Positions 14,509 to 22,640 of a DNA stretch of 50,835 nt are shown piece after piece (position 1 is the stretch's first letter; each line of letters opens with the position of its first letter). A program made the translations under genes and the position numbers. The notes beneath the pieces were generated by a model. That model made no database searches, had not been told where the DNA came from, and saw only the letters and a program-made list of their open reading frames with translations. Source of the stretch: Bythopirellula polymerisocia (GTDB lineage Bacteria > Planctomycetota > Planctomycetia > Pirellulales > Lacipirellulaceae); assembly GCF_007860015.1 (NCBI RefSeq), contig NZ_SJPS01000014.1, forward strand, positions 1 to 50,835, read 5' to 3'.

Positions 14509-14912
14509 CCCCGAGGTGGATCCTGGGCGTCACTTAACATCAGGATTGTCTCGTAATTCAATCTTTTTAATATACGGGCCTCGACGACCTCGAGGTTATG
14601 AGGCTCCCACACGCAATCTGCTGAAACTACTTAAATACAAGCTTAAAACGGATTTTACTACACCTTTGGCAGCCTGAATAGCATTAGCAAGTTTTAGCAT
14701 CTTTTACCAAGTTTTAGCATTTCTATGAAGCCAAAGGGGTAGTCGGAAACCGCTTCTAATTGTCATTTCTACACGTTGAGTCGCGGCGTGTGAACAGTTC
14801 TCCAGCGACATTCAAGCCCGAAAAGAAATCGATGGTAGCACAGGCTGAGTTAACGCTTGTCCAGGCTCAAGTAGCTGACATGCCGGTCAGCTATCTGATT
14901 CGCAGTGAGGTA
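14509..14912. other. Gap between the Ubl island and the first IS200 element
   Basis: No complete gene. A short open frame beginning with MVAQAELTLVQAQV at 14832 runs into the insertion sequence and could be the start of a disrupted gene. A 13-base direct repeat lies at 14688-14720. I see no tRNA gene or obvious integration site. Confidence 0.3.
14688..14720 (+). repeat. 13-base direct repeat CAAGTTTTAGCAT, two copies
   Basis: Copies at 14688-14700 and 14708-14720 have a period of 20 bases. A related TAGCATTAGC precedes the first copy. The layout is iteron-like or could be a binding-site pair; function unknown. Confidence 0.5.
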
Positions 14913-15519
14913 CCACCGGCAAAGCCGGTGGCTTCCATTGTGAACCGCTCAAAGCGGTAGTTTAGTTAGTAAAGGGCATACGAGTTCTAAAACAAACGGT
15001 TTTGGTCACTTTTCTGGTCATTCTCTTCCTGGTGGCGAATGTACTCGCGAATCGTCGCCTCATCGATCCCCACCGTCGACACGAAGTAGCCTCGTGCCCA
15101 AAAGTGGTAACCCTTGAAGCTTTGGTAACGCCCCATGAAGTCCCGAGCCATCCGGATTGCACTCTTACCTTTGATGTAGCCCACTACCTGCGATAGCGAG
15201 TACTTCGGAGGAATCCGAATCAACATGTGCACGTGGTCTGGTCATAAATGCCCTTCGACGATTTCGCTTTCCCGCTGCTTTGCCAACTCGTGAAATACCG
15301 TTCCAAGCGACTGGCGAACTTTGCCGTAAAGCACTTTGCGGCGACACTTCGGGATGAAAACTAAATGATACTTGCACTCCCATTTCGTGTGGTTTAGGCT
15401 GCTGTAATCTGACACGGAGGTCTCCTTTCTCGATGAGCTTTGAGCGGTTCACGAGATGGAGGCCTCTTCTTTTACTACGGAACTATCAAATTCTGCCAGT
15501 CCCCCGGCAAAGCCGGGGG
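14913..15519 (-). mobile_element. IS200/IS605-type element, inactivated
   Basis: It is bounded by two stem-loops with the same core: CCACCGGC-AAA-GCCGGTGG (14913-14931) and CCCCCGGC-AAA-GCCGGGGG (15501-15519). Subterminal hairpins recognised by the Y1 transposase are the ends of this family. Only the tnpA gene is present, as in IS200 proper. The exact tips are uncertain by a few tens of bases. Confidence 0.75.
14987..15415 (-). pseudogene. tnpA: IS200-type Y1 transposase with an internal stop
   Basis: It starts at GTG 15415 with AAAGGAG upstream. The first part reads NHTKWECKYHLVFIPKCRRK, typical of TnpA. Then comes VEGHL, a TGA codon, and PDHVHMLI containing the HUH pair. The reading frame is otherwise unbroken through GYHFWARGYFVST and EATIREYI, which holds the catalytic tyrosine. 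A single in-frame TGA just before the HUH motif therefore kills the gene. A change from GGA or similar would explain it. Confidence 0.85.
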
Positions 15520-15591
15520 TTTTCTAGGGATAACACACCACGGTTCGAAAACAGGTAGTGAAACATGGGCCTATCGAAATAGCATGAAAAA

Positions 15592-15621
15592 GGGCATTCT
15601 GCACTCTTCAGCAGAATGCCC
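15592..15621 (-). terminator. Rho-independent terminator of the DUF937 gene
   Basis: GGGCATTCTGC and GCAGAATGCCC form a perfect 11-bp stem with an 8-base loop. Read on the minus strand it is followed by TTTTT (complement of 15587-15591). It lies 20 bases after the stop of the minus-strand gene at 15641. Confidence 0.85.
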
Positions 15622-15640
15622 CCCTTTCCCGTGTAACCAA

Positions 15641-16255
15641 TTATCTAGGCTTAGATGCAAAGATACCCGCGAGTTGACTGAGGTCGCTGAGATCTACGTC
15701 ACCGTCGCCATCACGGTCGAGGATGGCGTCGAAAATGCCGCGCGACTTAGGCTGCTTCTCTTCCATCTCCGTGCGTGCGCCACCGAGGATTCTCGGCAAT
15801 GCCCGAGGACTTTCCTCAGCGTCTTTCTCGGCTGCACCAAATATACCACCGAGAACGGCAGGCAGAACCTTCCCGAGAACTTTCTTTGTAGCCTCCGAAT
15901 CGAGCGTGATGACTTTGCCGAAGCCACCCTCAACTTTTGGCGCTTTCTCGCCAAAGATGACCGACAAGATATCATTGACAGCTTTGGGATCCATGTCTCG
16001 AACCTGAATACCATCGTTTGATTCGGTCGGTGCATCGGGAGGAATGGATCCCTGTTCGACCTGTTTCCGGAGCATGTCCCAAATACTGTCGGCACCCTCC
16101 TTGGTCTGGGACTTTGCTTCGAGACCTCTGAGTATTGTCCCGACTGCTGCACCATAAGCTTGCTCTGCACGATTTGCATCGATTCCAGTATCTTTACTTA
16201 CCTTTTCAACGGTATGTGTACCGCCCCCGAGTAACGCTTCAAGTAGACCAGACAT
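15641..16255 (-). CDS. DUF937 (YidB-like) protein with dockerin-like calcium repeat
   Basis: A 204-residue protein. The N-terminal MSGLLEALLGGG, the helical segment with ANRAEQAYGAAVGTILRGL and the central GKVLPAVLGGIFG fit the bacterial DUF937/YidB family. The C-terminal DRDGDGDVDLSDLSQLAGIF is a single EF-hand/dockerin type I repeat, a frequent planctomycete tail. The start at ATG 16255 has AAGGAG seven bases upstream; the frame is open further but without a ribosome site. A clear terminator follows. The function of DUF937 proteins is not established. Confidence 0.75.
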   Translation of the reverse strand: MSGLLEALLGGGTHTVEKVSKDTGIDANRAEQAYGAAVGTILRGLEAKSQTKEGADSIWDMLRKQVEQGSIPPDAPTESNDGIQVRDMDPKAVNDILSVIFGEKAPKVEGGFGKVITLDSEATKKVLGKVLPAVLGGIFGAAEKDAEESPRALPRILGGARTEMEEKQPKSRGIFDAILDRDGDGDVDLSDLSQLAGIFASKPR

Positions 16256-16486
16256 CTTGATTCTCCTTCGTACTAAATATATTTGAAAAACGCTTGAATC
16301 GAAAAACTTTCCCAAACGAAGTTCCCGATCTGTCAACTGACGAGTGAGTCGTGACAGTCATGACCTCGATTGCAGGTATAAAGTCACCCTGGTTTTAATT
16401 GCCGACTAACTGCAGCCGCAATTACCACCGCCGCGACGGATACCTTTTGTAGATCTTGGATGCCAAGTCCAACTATCTACCGCACG

Positions 16487-16783
16487 TTAGCGATTACTCT
16501 TAGCCAGCAAGGACTTGATCAATCCGATAATCGCCATCATCACGCCGCCCCCAACACCACCCGACGCAATGTTGCCTATGATGCTGGCCAGATCTAGAGA
16601 GCCACCCTGCGCGCCAGCGAAAAGTCCCAGGGCATTGAGAATTTGGCCACCCACGCCGCCACCGACGACACCGGCAATGGAATTGCCTAACGTGCCGAGG
16701 TCGATATTCTTCAACAGCTTGCCGGAGATGTTTCCTCCCAGGGCCCCACAAATGAGCTGGATGATCAGAGCGATAATGTTCAT
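16487..16783 (-). CDS. Glycine-rich small membrane protein
   Basis: A 98-residue protein with a hydrophobic N-terminus (IIALIIQLICGALGGNISG). A repeated glycine pattern follows (LGTLGNSIAGVVGGGVGGQIL, then GGVGGGVMMAIIGLIKSLL) and a basic end. The pattern fits small bacterial membrane proteins of unknown function. It stands alone between the DUF937 and sulfatase genes, all on the minus strand. The apparent antisense frame is proline-rich and only a mirror of the glycine codons. Confidence 0.7.
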   Translation of the reverse strand: MNIIALIIQLICGALGGNISGKLLKNIDLGTLGNSIAGVVGGGVGGQILNALGLFAGAQGGSLDLASIIGNIASGGVGGGVMMAIIGLIKSLLAKSNR

Positions 16784-16856
16784 GTCTTAAGTCGCCTTTT
16801 GTAATGGATTTCAGATACGAATGGCCCGAATAGCCTTCGGGTCTGGTTGATTTCGA

Positions 16857-18497
16857 TCAATTACTGCTGCCGTTGGGATTTTCCATTTTCTGCATTGCCC
16901 CCTCGATCACCTTTTTCATACTCAACGAATCCGCGCCCTGTCGAGGCGGGAATTCCTGCAAGCTCTTGAGATGGGCGGCAAGGAATGGGCCGGCAGCCGT
17001 AGGAGCCCACATCTTCTGAGCAAAGAACTTTCGTCCGGCATAGCCCCACTCGTGGCTCTGCGGGTCCATTTTCTCCATGGGATCCATAAGCAAGTTAAAC
17101 ACGTAGGGAACGCTCGGATAGTACTTCTCGTCCCACCAACTGCCGTCCGGCTTTACGCCGATGTGCATCTTCCAAGCGTCAACCCGGATCGCCATCAAGT
17201 CAGTCTCATCATAATAGAAATTCTCGCGACGAGCGGACTTGTCGGACTTGCCCTCCCAGTAATCCAGATTGTTATAGCCATCGAGGTGCACTTTATAGGT
17301 TGTGGCGCCTAATTTCCTGCCCTCAAGCAGTTCTGACTTAAGATTCGGAAGACCCGCCGCCGCCGCCAGCGTTGCGTACAAATCTTCGTGGCTCTGAACA
17401 CCATTGAGCTCGGTTCCGGGAGCGATCTTAGCCGGCCATTTGACAAGCAACGGAACACGGACGCCACCTTCCCAAGTGGTGCCTTTCTCACCGCGGAACG
17501 GCGCATAACCCCCATCGGGCCACATCATCAATTCATTTCCATTGTCCGTGGTGTAAATCACAATCGTGTTATCATCGACTCCCAAGTCCTTCAGCTTCTT
17601 CAGCAGCGCACCCACTTGTTCGTCATGTTCGAGCATTTTCGCTCGCACCACATCCGACTCGGCGCGCCCTTCGTCGACCGCTTGCTGGAGATATTTATTT
17701 TGGGGATGCGACCAGATGTGGATGGCCGTTGTATTGAACCAGCAGAAGAACGGTTTGTTGCCTTTTCCATTCTTATCTAACCACTTCAAAGTATGGCCTA
17801 GCACCTCGCTGTCGAAAGTCTCCATCCGCTTCCGAGTGAGCGGACCCGTATTCTCGATCTTCTGTTTACCAACGCGGCCAAATACCGGATCTGTCGTTGG
17901 GTCATCCGTGTCGGTGGCCCAGGCATGCAGCACGCCGCGCGGTCCATACTTCTTTGTATAGGCAGGATTCTTCTGGCCAGGATAATCGAGTTGCTCTGGC
18001 TCTTCTTCCGCGTTCAGATGATAAAGATTGCCGAACCATTCATCGAAGCCATGCACGGTGGGTAAGAACTCGTTGCGGTCGCCTAGGTGGTTCTTGCCGA
18101 ACTGGCCAGTTGCATAGCCTTGCGACTTGAGGACCTCCGCCAGCGTCGGGTCTTCTTTCTGAATACCGCGAGTCGAACCTGGAATTCCAATGGTCGTCAT
18201 TCCCGTGCGAATCGGCATTTGGCCAGTGATAAAAGCTGCTCGACCGGCTGTGCAACTCGGTTGGGCATAGTGGTCGGTAAACAGCGCCCCCTGCTTCGCG
18301 ATACTGTCTATGCTCGGGGTACGGCCCATCATACCGTGCGTGTACGCGCCGACGTTCCACGTGCCGATGTCGTCACCAAAGATGACGAGAATATTCGGTT
18401 GCTTAGTCTGTGCGAACGCGATGTCTGAAGCACCGGCTATGATGCCGATACCTAAGAATGTGCATGTGAAGAACAAACAGTAGCGTAGTGTCGACAT
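16857..18497 (-). CDS. Secreted arylsulfatase (family S1)
   Basis: A 546-residue type I sulfatase. The signal peptide runs to about residue 30 (GASDIAFAQ), then PNILVIFGDDIG with the metal-binding Asp pair (42-43). The FGly motif is CTAGR (C82), a C-x-A-x-R variant in which the cysteine is oxidised to formylglycine. The C-terminal subdomain contains TTDNGNELMMWPDGG and FRGEKGTTWEGG, usual for the family. Start ATG 18497 has AAGGAG upstream; an upstream in-frame start lacks one. It hydrolyses sulfate esters from glycans or aryl sulfates in the periplasm or outside. It is divergent from the AraC-type regulator gene. Confidence 0.92.
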   Translation of the reverse strand: MSTLRYCLFFTCTFLGIGIIAGASDIAFAQTKQPNILVIFGDDIGTWNVGAYTHGMMGRTPSIDSIAKQGALFTDHYAQPSCTAGRAAFITGQMPIRTGMTTIGIPGSTRGIQKEDPTLAEVLKSQGYATGQFGKNHLGDRNEFLPTVHGFDEWFGNLYHLNAEEEPEQLDYPGQKNPAYTKKYGPRGVLHAWATDTDDPTTDPVFGRVGKQKIENTGPLTRKRMETFDSEVLGHTLKWLDKNGKGNKPFFCWFNTTAIHIWSHPQNKYLQQAVDEGRAESDVVRAKMLEHDEQVGALLKKLKDLGVDDNTIVIYTTDNGNELMMWPDGGYAPFRGEKGTTWEGGVRVPLLVKWPAKIAPGTELNGVQSHEDLYATLAAAAGLPNLKSELLEGRKLGATTYKVHLDGYNNLDYWEGKSDKSARRENFYYDETDLMAIRVDAWKMHIGVKPDGSWWDEKYYPSVPYVFNLLMDPMEKMDPQSHEWGYAGRKFFAQKMWAPTAAGPFLAAHLKSLQEFPPRQGADSLSMKKVIEGAMQKMENPNGSSN

Positions 18498-18790
18498 ATT
18501 GCCACTCCTTTCGTATTTTGGTTGCGTCAACCGTAGAGCGTCTGAGTCTATTGAGAAGGTCAAAATCCCATCTGGCAGTCGGGTTGCTCGCCTTTATTAA
18601 GGATATATAGCGGGACTCCCAGGGCTCCCGCAGAGTCGGAGCGGTGAAACAGACAAGTTTCTCTGCCCACTCTACCTCACCTCTTCGTAAACGGAATTCT
18701 CACAATTCAGCTCCTCGAGCTACCTCAAGCAAAAAGTAGAGGCTTCTCAAGGAATCTTCAACGATGTTACACTTAACCTTAAGTGAATTC

Positions 18791-18799
18791 GGGGGGGGG
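18791..18799 (+). repeat. Homopolymer of nine G residues
   Basis: An uninterrupted G9 run followed by C and GG, 61 bases upstream of the preferred AraC-type start and inside the longer open frame that begins at 18764. Such runs are slippage-prone. If translation starts at 18764, length changes would switch the gene's frame. Confidence 0.6.
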
Positions 18800-18859
18800 C
18801 GGAATACTCCGAACGCGCTCATTTCAGCTCATTTTAATTATCCGGCAGTAGGCTGTCGC

Positions 18860-19870
18860 ATGTTCATCGAACTTTTTGATGCCCGAGCCCTAGCTCCACT
18901 TGTCAGCATCCTGGATCGGAACGGTATTCGGACGGAGTCGCTCCTTGACCGCCGACGGATTCCTGCGGAATTGATCGAAGCTGGCGGATGGATATCTAAG
19001 AGGCAAGCTTATGATTTTACGTTTGATGTCGTGCAGCAAACACGATGTCCGCACGCTGTCTTTTTGGCTTATCTCGACTTTCAGCTCGAACATCTTGGCC
19101 CAATCGCTGACGCAATTAAAAGCTGCAAGACGGTGAAGGAGGGTCTCGATGTCGCCATCCAACTTGGCAGTATCGCGTACGAAGGGAGTGAGTTCCGACT
19201 CAAAATTGAAGGCGACACAACCTGGCTCAGCTATCGAGAACCAAATGTCGTTTCGGTTGGGCAGCCGTTCATCAGTGATATGACCCTCATGGTGTACTAC
19301 CACCTGATTCGTACGTTTGTAGATTACGACTGGCGCCCGAAACAGCTGCGGACGAGAGGATTACTGTGCGAGCGCCACTGCTCCCTGGAAATCTTTGAGG
19401 AGTGTCAGACCGAATTTCATCCCAACGACTCAGCGCTGGCTTTCCCAACAGAGTTCTTGAGTCGCCGCTTGCCCTGGCAAGGGTCGGCGACCAACTTCGA
19501 CGCAACTGAAGCCTGGCTATTCGGTCCAGAAGACATTGAACCGATTGCTGATGCACTTTACCGCTTAATTGCCTCTCGGTTTCCCTACCGAAGACTGCCG
19601 ACACTTGACCAGTTAGCCTTGCTGGTGGGCGTCAGTCCGGCAACGCTGAAGAGGCAGCTCGCGTCTGAGGGAACGACCTATAGCAGGCTACTCGACCGAA
19701 TTCGTTACGACGTCGCCTGCGATATGTTGTCGATTCCAAAAATGACGATCCAAGAAATCGCGCAGGAGCTAGGTTACTCCGGAACCAACAACTTCACTCG
19801 CAGCTTTCGTCGAATGACGGGAGTCACGCCTGGTCAATTTAGGCGACAACAGTTTCGAGATGAAAATTGA
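18860..19870 (+). CDS. AraC-family transcriptional regulator
   Basis: A protein of about 336 residues from ATG 18860; the frame is open from ATG 18764. The N-terminal two thirds match the ligand-binding domain found in OruR/Arabinose_bd-type AraC regulators (DRNGIRTESLLDRRRIP, then FQLEHLGPIADAIKSC). The C-terminal end holds the double HTH: LDQLALLVGVSPATLKRQL, then MTIQEIAQELGYSGTNNFTR and FRRMTGVTPGQFR. It is divergent from the sulfatase at 16857, which it may control (inference). The last codons overlap a stem-loop terminator. Confidence 0.9.
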   Translation: MFIELFDARALAPLVSILDRNGIRTESLLDRRRIPAELIEAGGWISKRQAYDFTFDVVQQTRCPHAVFLAYLDFQLEHLGPIADAIKSCKTVKEGLDVAIQLGSIAYEGSEFRLKIEGDTTWLSYREPNVVSVGQPFISDMTLMVYYHLIRTFVDYDWRPKQLRTRGLLCERHCSLEIFEECQTEFHPNDSALAFPTEFLSRRLPWQGSATNFDATEAWLFGPEDIEPIADALYRLIASRFPYRRLPTLDQLALLVGVSPATLKRQLASEGTTYSRLLDRIRYDVACDMLSIPKMTIQEIAQELGYSGTNNFTRSFRRMTGVTPGQFRRQQFRDEN

Positions 19871-19884
19871 CGGCTGCGTCAATT
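19865..19884 (+). terminator. Stem-loop overlapping the end of the AraC-type gene
   Basis: AATTGACG and CGTCAATT form a perfect 8-bp stem around GCTG, starting in the stop region and followed by the pyrimidine run CTTCTT. This is a weak but plausible terminator. Confidence 0.5.
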
Positions 19885-20079
19885 CTTCTTGTGGCGCAAT
19901 GTGGCGCAGAGCCTGTCCCTCGACCGATTGGGAGCATGGACACGGCGGAATGAATGCACCGCCAAGCCGATGTCTTTATGCATTTGCACGCGTCGGTCAG
20001 CGCGACCTCGTGCAGTTTCAGATTCTCATTAGGCGCGGAAGTTGATTCTATGAAAGAGGAGACGGTGCAAGAAAAAAGT

Positions 20080-20146
20080 AGAGTTCTCCTGGATTGGTAA
20101 TTCAGCACGGCGTAGCCTTCGGCTCGCCAAAACCCAGGAGAACTCT
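20080..20146 (+). repeat. Inverted repeat in the leader of the IS110 relic
   Basis: AGAGTTCTCCTGG (20080-20092) and CCAGGAGAACTCT (20134-20146) are exact 13-base complements enclosing 41 bases, immediately before the transposase ATG at 20150. IS110 elements carry their structured bridge RNA in a non-coding end next to the transposase gene, and this may be part of it. Confidence 0.5.
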
Positions 20147-20149
20147 CAA

Positions 20150-21030
20150 ATGTTATACCTTGCGATTGACCAACACGCCAAACAAATCACCGTCTGTGTC
20201 CGCAACGAAGACGGGGGCACTGTCCTCCGTCGGCAAGTGAGTACTCGACCAAAAAAAGATCGAAGCGTTCTTCGGCCAGCTCACCGAGATGGACGCCGAG
20301 TTCATGGCAATCCTCGAAGTGTGCGGTTTCAACGATTGACTGATCGAAGAGCTTCAAAAATGGAAGTACCGGGAGATTGTGTTGATTCACCCCGACAAGC
20401 CCTCCAAGAAGAAAGCCGATCGACGAGACTCTCAGAAGCTCGCCGACCTGTTGTGGCTCAACCGCCAGCGGCTGGCCGCCGGGCAGATCGTTCGCGGGCT
20501 GCGACGCGTCCACATGGTCAGTCAGGAAGAACGCGAAGACCGTCAACTGACCTCGCTCCGCAAGAACTTGGGCCAGCGTCTCACACGCACGCTGAACAAG
20601 ATTCACCGGATCGTCAATCGTCACAACCTCATTTGGCAATATCCGACCAAGACATTCCAAACGCAGGCCGGACGCCGCTGGCTCGCGGAAGTTCCGCTGC
20701 CAGCGGTCGATCGATTGGAAATGGACGCCCTGCTCAAGGAGTGGGAGGTCTGCGACGAACAGATCGCTCGCGTAGATGAAGAGATTGTCCAGCGCGCTAG
20801 TCGCCCTGCGGCCAACGACGTACTTAATCCCACGCAGATTCTCATGACGACCCCCGGCGTCAGTTACTACAGCGGATTAACGTTGGCAAGTCGCATCGGT
20901 CCGATCGAACGCTTTCCGCGACCTCGCAGCTTGGCCAACTATTTCGGACTGACGCCAGGTTGCCGCAACTCCGGCAACGCGCAGGATCGACTGGGCTCGA
21001 TCACCAAACAGGGAAGCAAGACGGCTCGTC
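20150..21030 (+). pseudogene. IS110-family DEDD transposase, frameshifted and truncated
   Basis: It begins MLYLAIDQHAKQITVCVRN with the first catalytic Asp. After the A-run near 20251 the frame shifts by one base. The continuing frame shows a TGA (20337-20339) in place of a residue between GFND and LIEEL. It then runs on with HPDKPSKKKADRRDSQKLADL and the Transposase_20 domain (TPGVSYYSGLTLASRIGPIE, LANYFGLTPGCRNSG, GSITKQGSKTAR). The sequence then stops matching, at about 21030, where it abuts the tail of the minus-strand pseudogene. So it has at least three lesions and cannot be active. Confidence 0.85.
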
Positions 21031-22092
21031 GATGTGGGCACGTTGTAGGCGGTGGTGTTTTTCCAGGCACTCGTCCAGCCACGTCGTGTCAAACCCGACC
21101 GATTTCGCCCGTGACAAAAAGTCTGCCAGTTGCTCTATATCATGGCTCTGATTGAATTTGAGAAACTCGCCCGGCATGCGGCGCACCGTTTTGGCCATCT
21201 TGGCGGCTGCCTGTTTGCAGCCATTTTTCTCCAGACAATAGGTGATTGCCTCCTCCAGGTGACGCCTGTAGATGGATGGATACGGGTATTCAGCAAAGCG
21301 GATATCCTCTTCAGAGTAAGGTTTTTCTTCTTCCTCCTGAACCCTCAGGCCGTAGCCATATTCTTGCTCGTTTTCGGCTTTTCGGATTGCTCGGATCCTT
21401 GCCCATCTGGCGAGAGAAAGCACGGTGTTGAGCGTTTCCAGGTGGGTCTTGTGCCGAATCCCATCGAGGTACTTGGCTGCTCCGGTAGAAAGGACATTCG
21501 CAACGGAGTGTAACGACCTTGCCAATGCCTGGTCGGCATACGCCCTGCCTCGCACACCTACTTGAATGTCAGCCCGCCGAGCGGTGTTTTGCAGCGAGGC
21601 TTCACTGGTGGCAAGGGTCTGGTCGGCGCGACCGAGCAGGTTATCTCCCAGTTCGTGGAGTCGTTCAGCGGCCGTTTGTTCTTTGCGCTCTTTTCGACCC
21701 GCTAAGATTTCTTGGCGATCAGCATCTCCCTCTAGGAGTTTGGTAAACTTCGTGGCTGCTTCTTCACTGAGAAACTGAAATCCCGCGTCGCTCTTTTTGA
21801 AAGAGGAATACCAGCCCCCCAGCATGGTGGCTTTAATTTTTAACTCTTTGAAGGTTGGTTTGGAGACTCGAGAACCGAGCTGCACAATCCAGAGCGGACA
21901 CTCGCGTTTTTCGTGGTACCCTTGCTTGATGGTGAATTCGACTTGACCGAGTTCTTCGCTCTCAAATTGCGTGACTGTCGGTGCCGGTCCACAAGCTGCG
22001 CGCCGTTCACGAGCTAGATCCGCGTGCAGCGAATCCCAGCGGGCCATCTGCTCGCCAGTGAGTGCGTCTTCGCCTTTGGCCTCACTCAACAA

Positions 22093-22640
22093 CTACCGGC
22101 TGAAGCCGGTAGGTTTAGGGGAAATTTCGTGAGCTACGGACTAAAGTCCTTCACTCACGAGGGAGTTACCTGAAACTTGTCGTCACCGTCACTTGGTTCC
22201 GTTCCGTCTTGACCACGGATATACGCGGCTATCGCCTCGTCTGTCACGTTGCCGCTTGACGCCACGAAGTAGCCCCGCGCCCATAAGTGGCGGCCCCAAT
22301 ACTGTTTTTGAATGTGCTTGAATTCCATCATCAGCTTCCTGGAACTCTTGCCTTTGATATACTGCATGATCTTGCTCGGCGACAGCGTCGGCGGGCAAGA
22401 CAGCAGCACATGCACATGATCCCCAGATACTGAGCCTTGCAGGATCTCAATCTCCTTCGCCAGACAAACCTCACGCACGAGATCGCGGACCCGTACACCT
22501 ACTTCACCTGTCAACACCTTACGGCGATACTTCGTTACCCATACAAAGTGGTATTTAATGTCAAAGCGACTGTGCGAACTCGTTCGATAGTTTTCCATCC
22601 CTCTAATATAAAGTCCTAAAGGATTCGCCTAAAGGCGAGG
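22093..22640 (-). mobile_element. IS200/IS605-type element, intact
   Basis: It is inserted in the large minus-strand gene. The left-end hairpin is CTACCGGC-TGAA-GCCGGTAG (22093-22112) and the right-end hairpin is TCGCC-TAAA-GGCGA (22625-22638). The left hairpin core CCGGC...GCCGG is shared with the element at 14913. It contains a single tnpA gene with no lesions. The outer limits are estimated from where the host protein reads through. Confidence 0.8.
22155..22598 (-). CDS. tnpA: IS200-type Y1 transposase TnpA
   Basis: A 147-residue single-strand transposase. It has KYHFVWVTKYRRKVL near the N-terminus, the HUH metal motif DHVHV (H61, H63), and the conserved SPSKIMQYIKGKSSRKLM and WGRHLWARGYFV segments. 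The candidate nucleophile Tyr126 is in AIAAYI. Length and motifs are complete, so the element can probably still move. It excises and inserts as single-stranded circles at short target sequences. Confidence 0.95.
   Translation of the reverse strand: MENYRTSSHSRFDIKYHFVWVTKYRRKVLTGEVGVRVRDLVREVCLAKEIEILQGSVSGDHVHVLLSCPPTLSPSKIMQYIKGKSSRKLMMEFKHIQKQYWGRHLWARGYFVASSGNVTDEAIAAYIRGQDGTEPSDGDDKFQVTPS

Noticed and set aside
16515..16790. 91-residue plus-strand proline-rich frame
   Set aside because: It is the antisense of the glycine-rich membrane protein; Pro codons simply mirror Gly codons.
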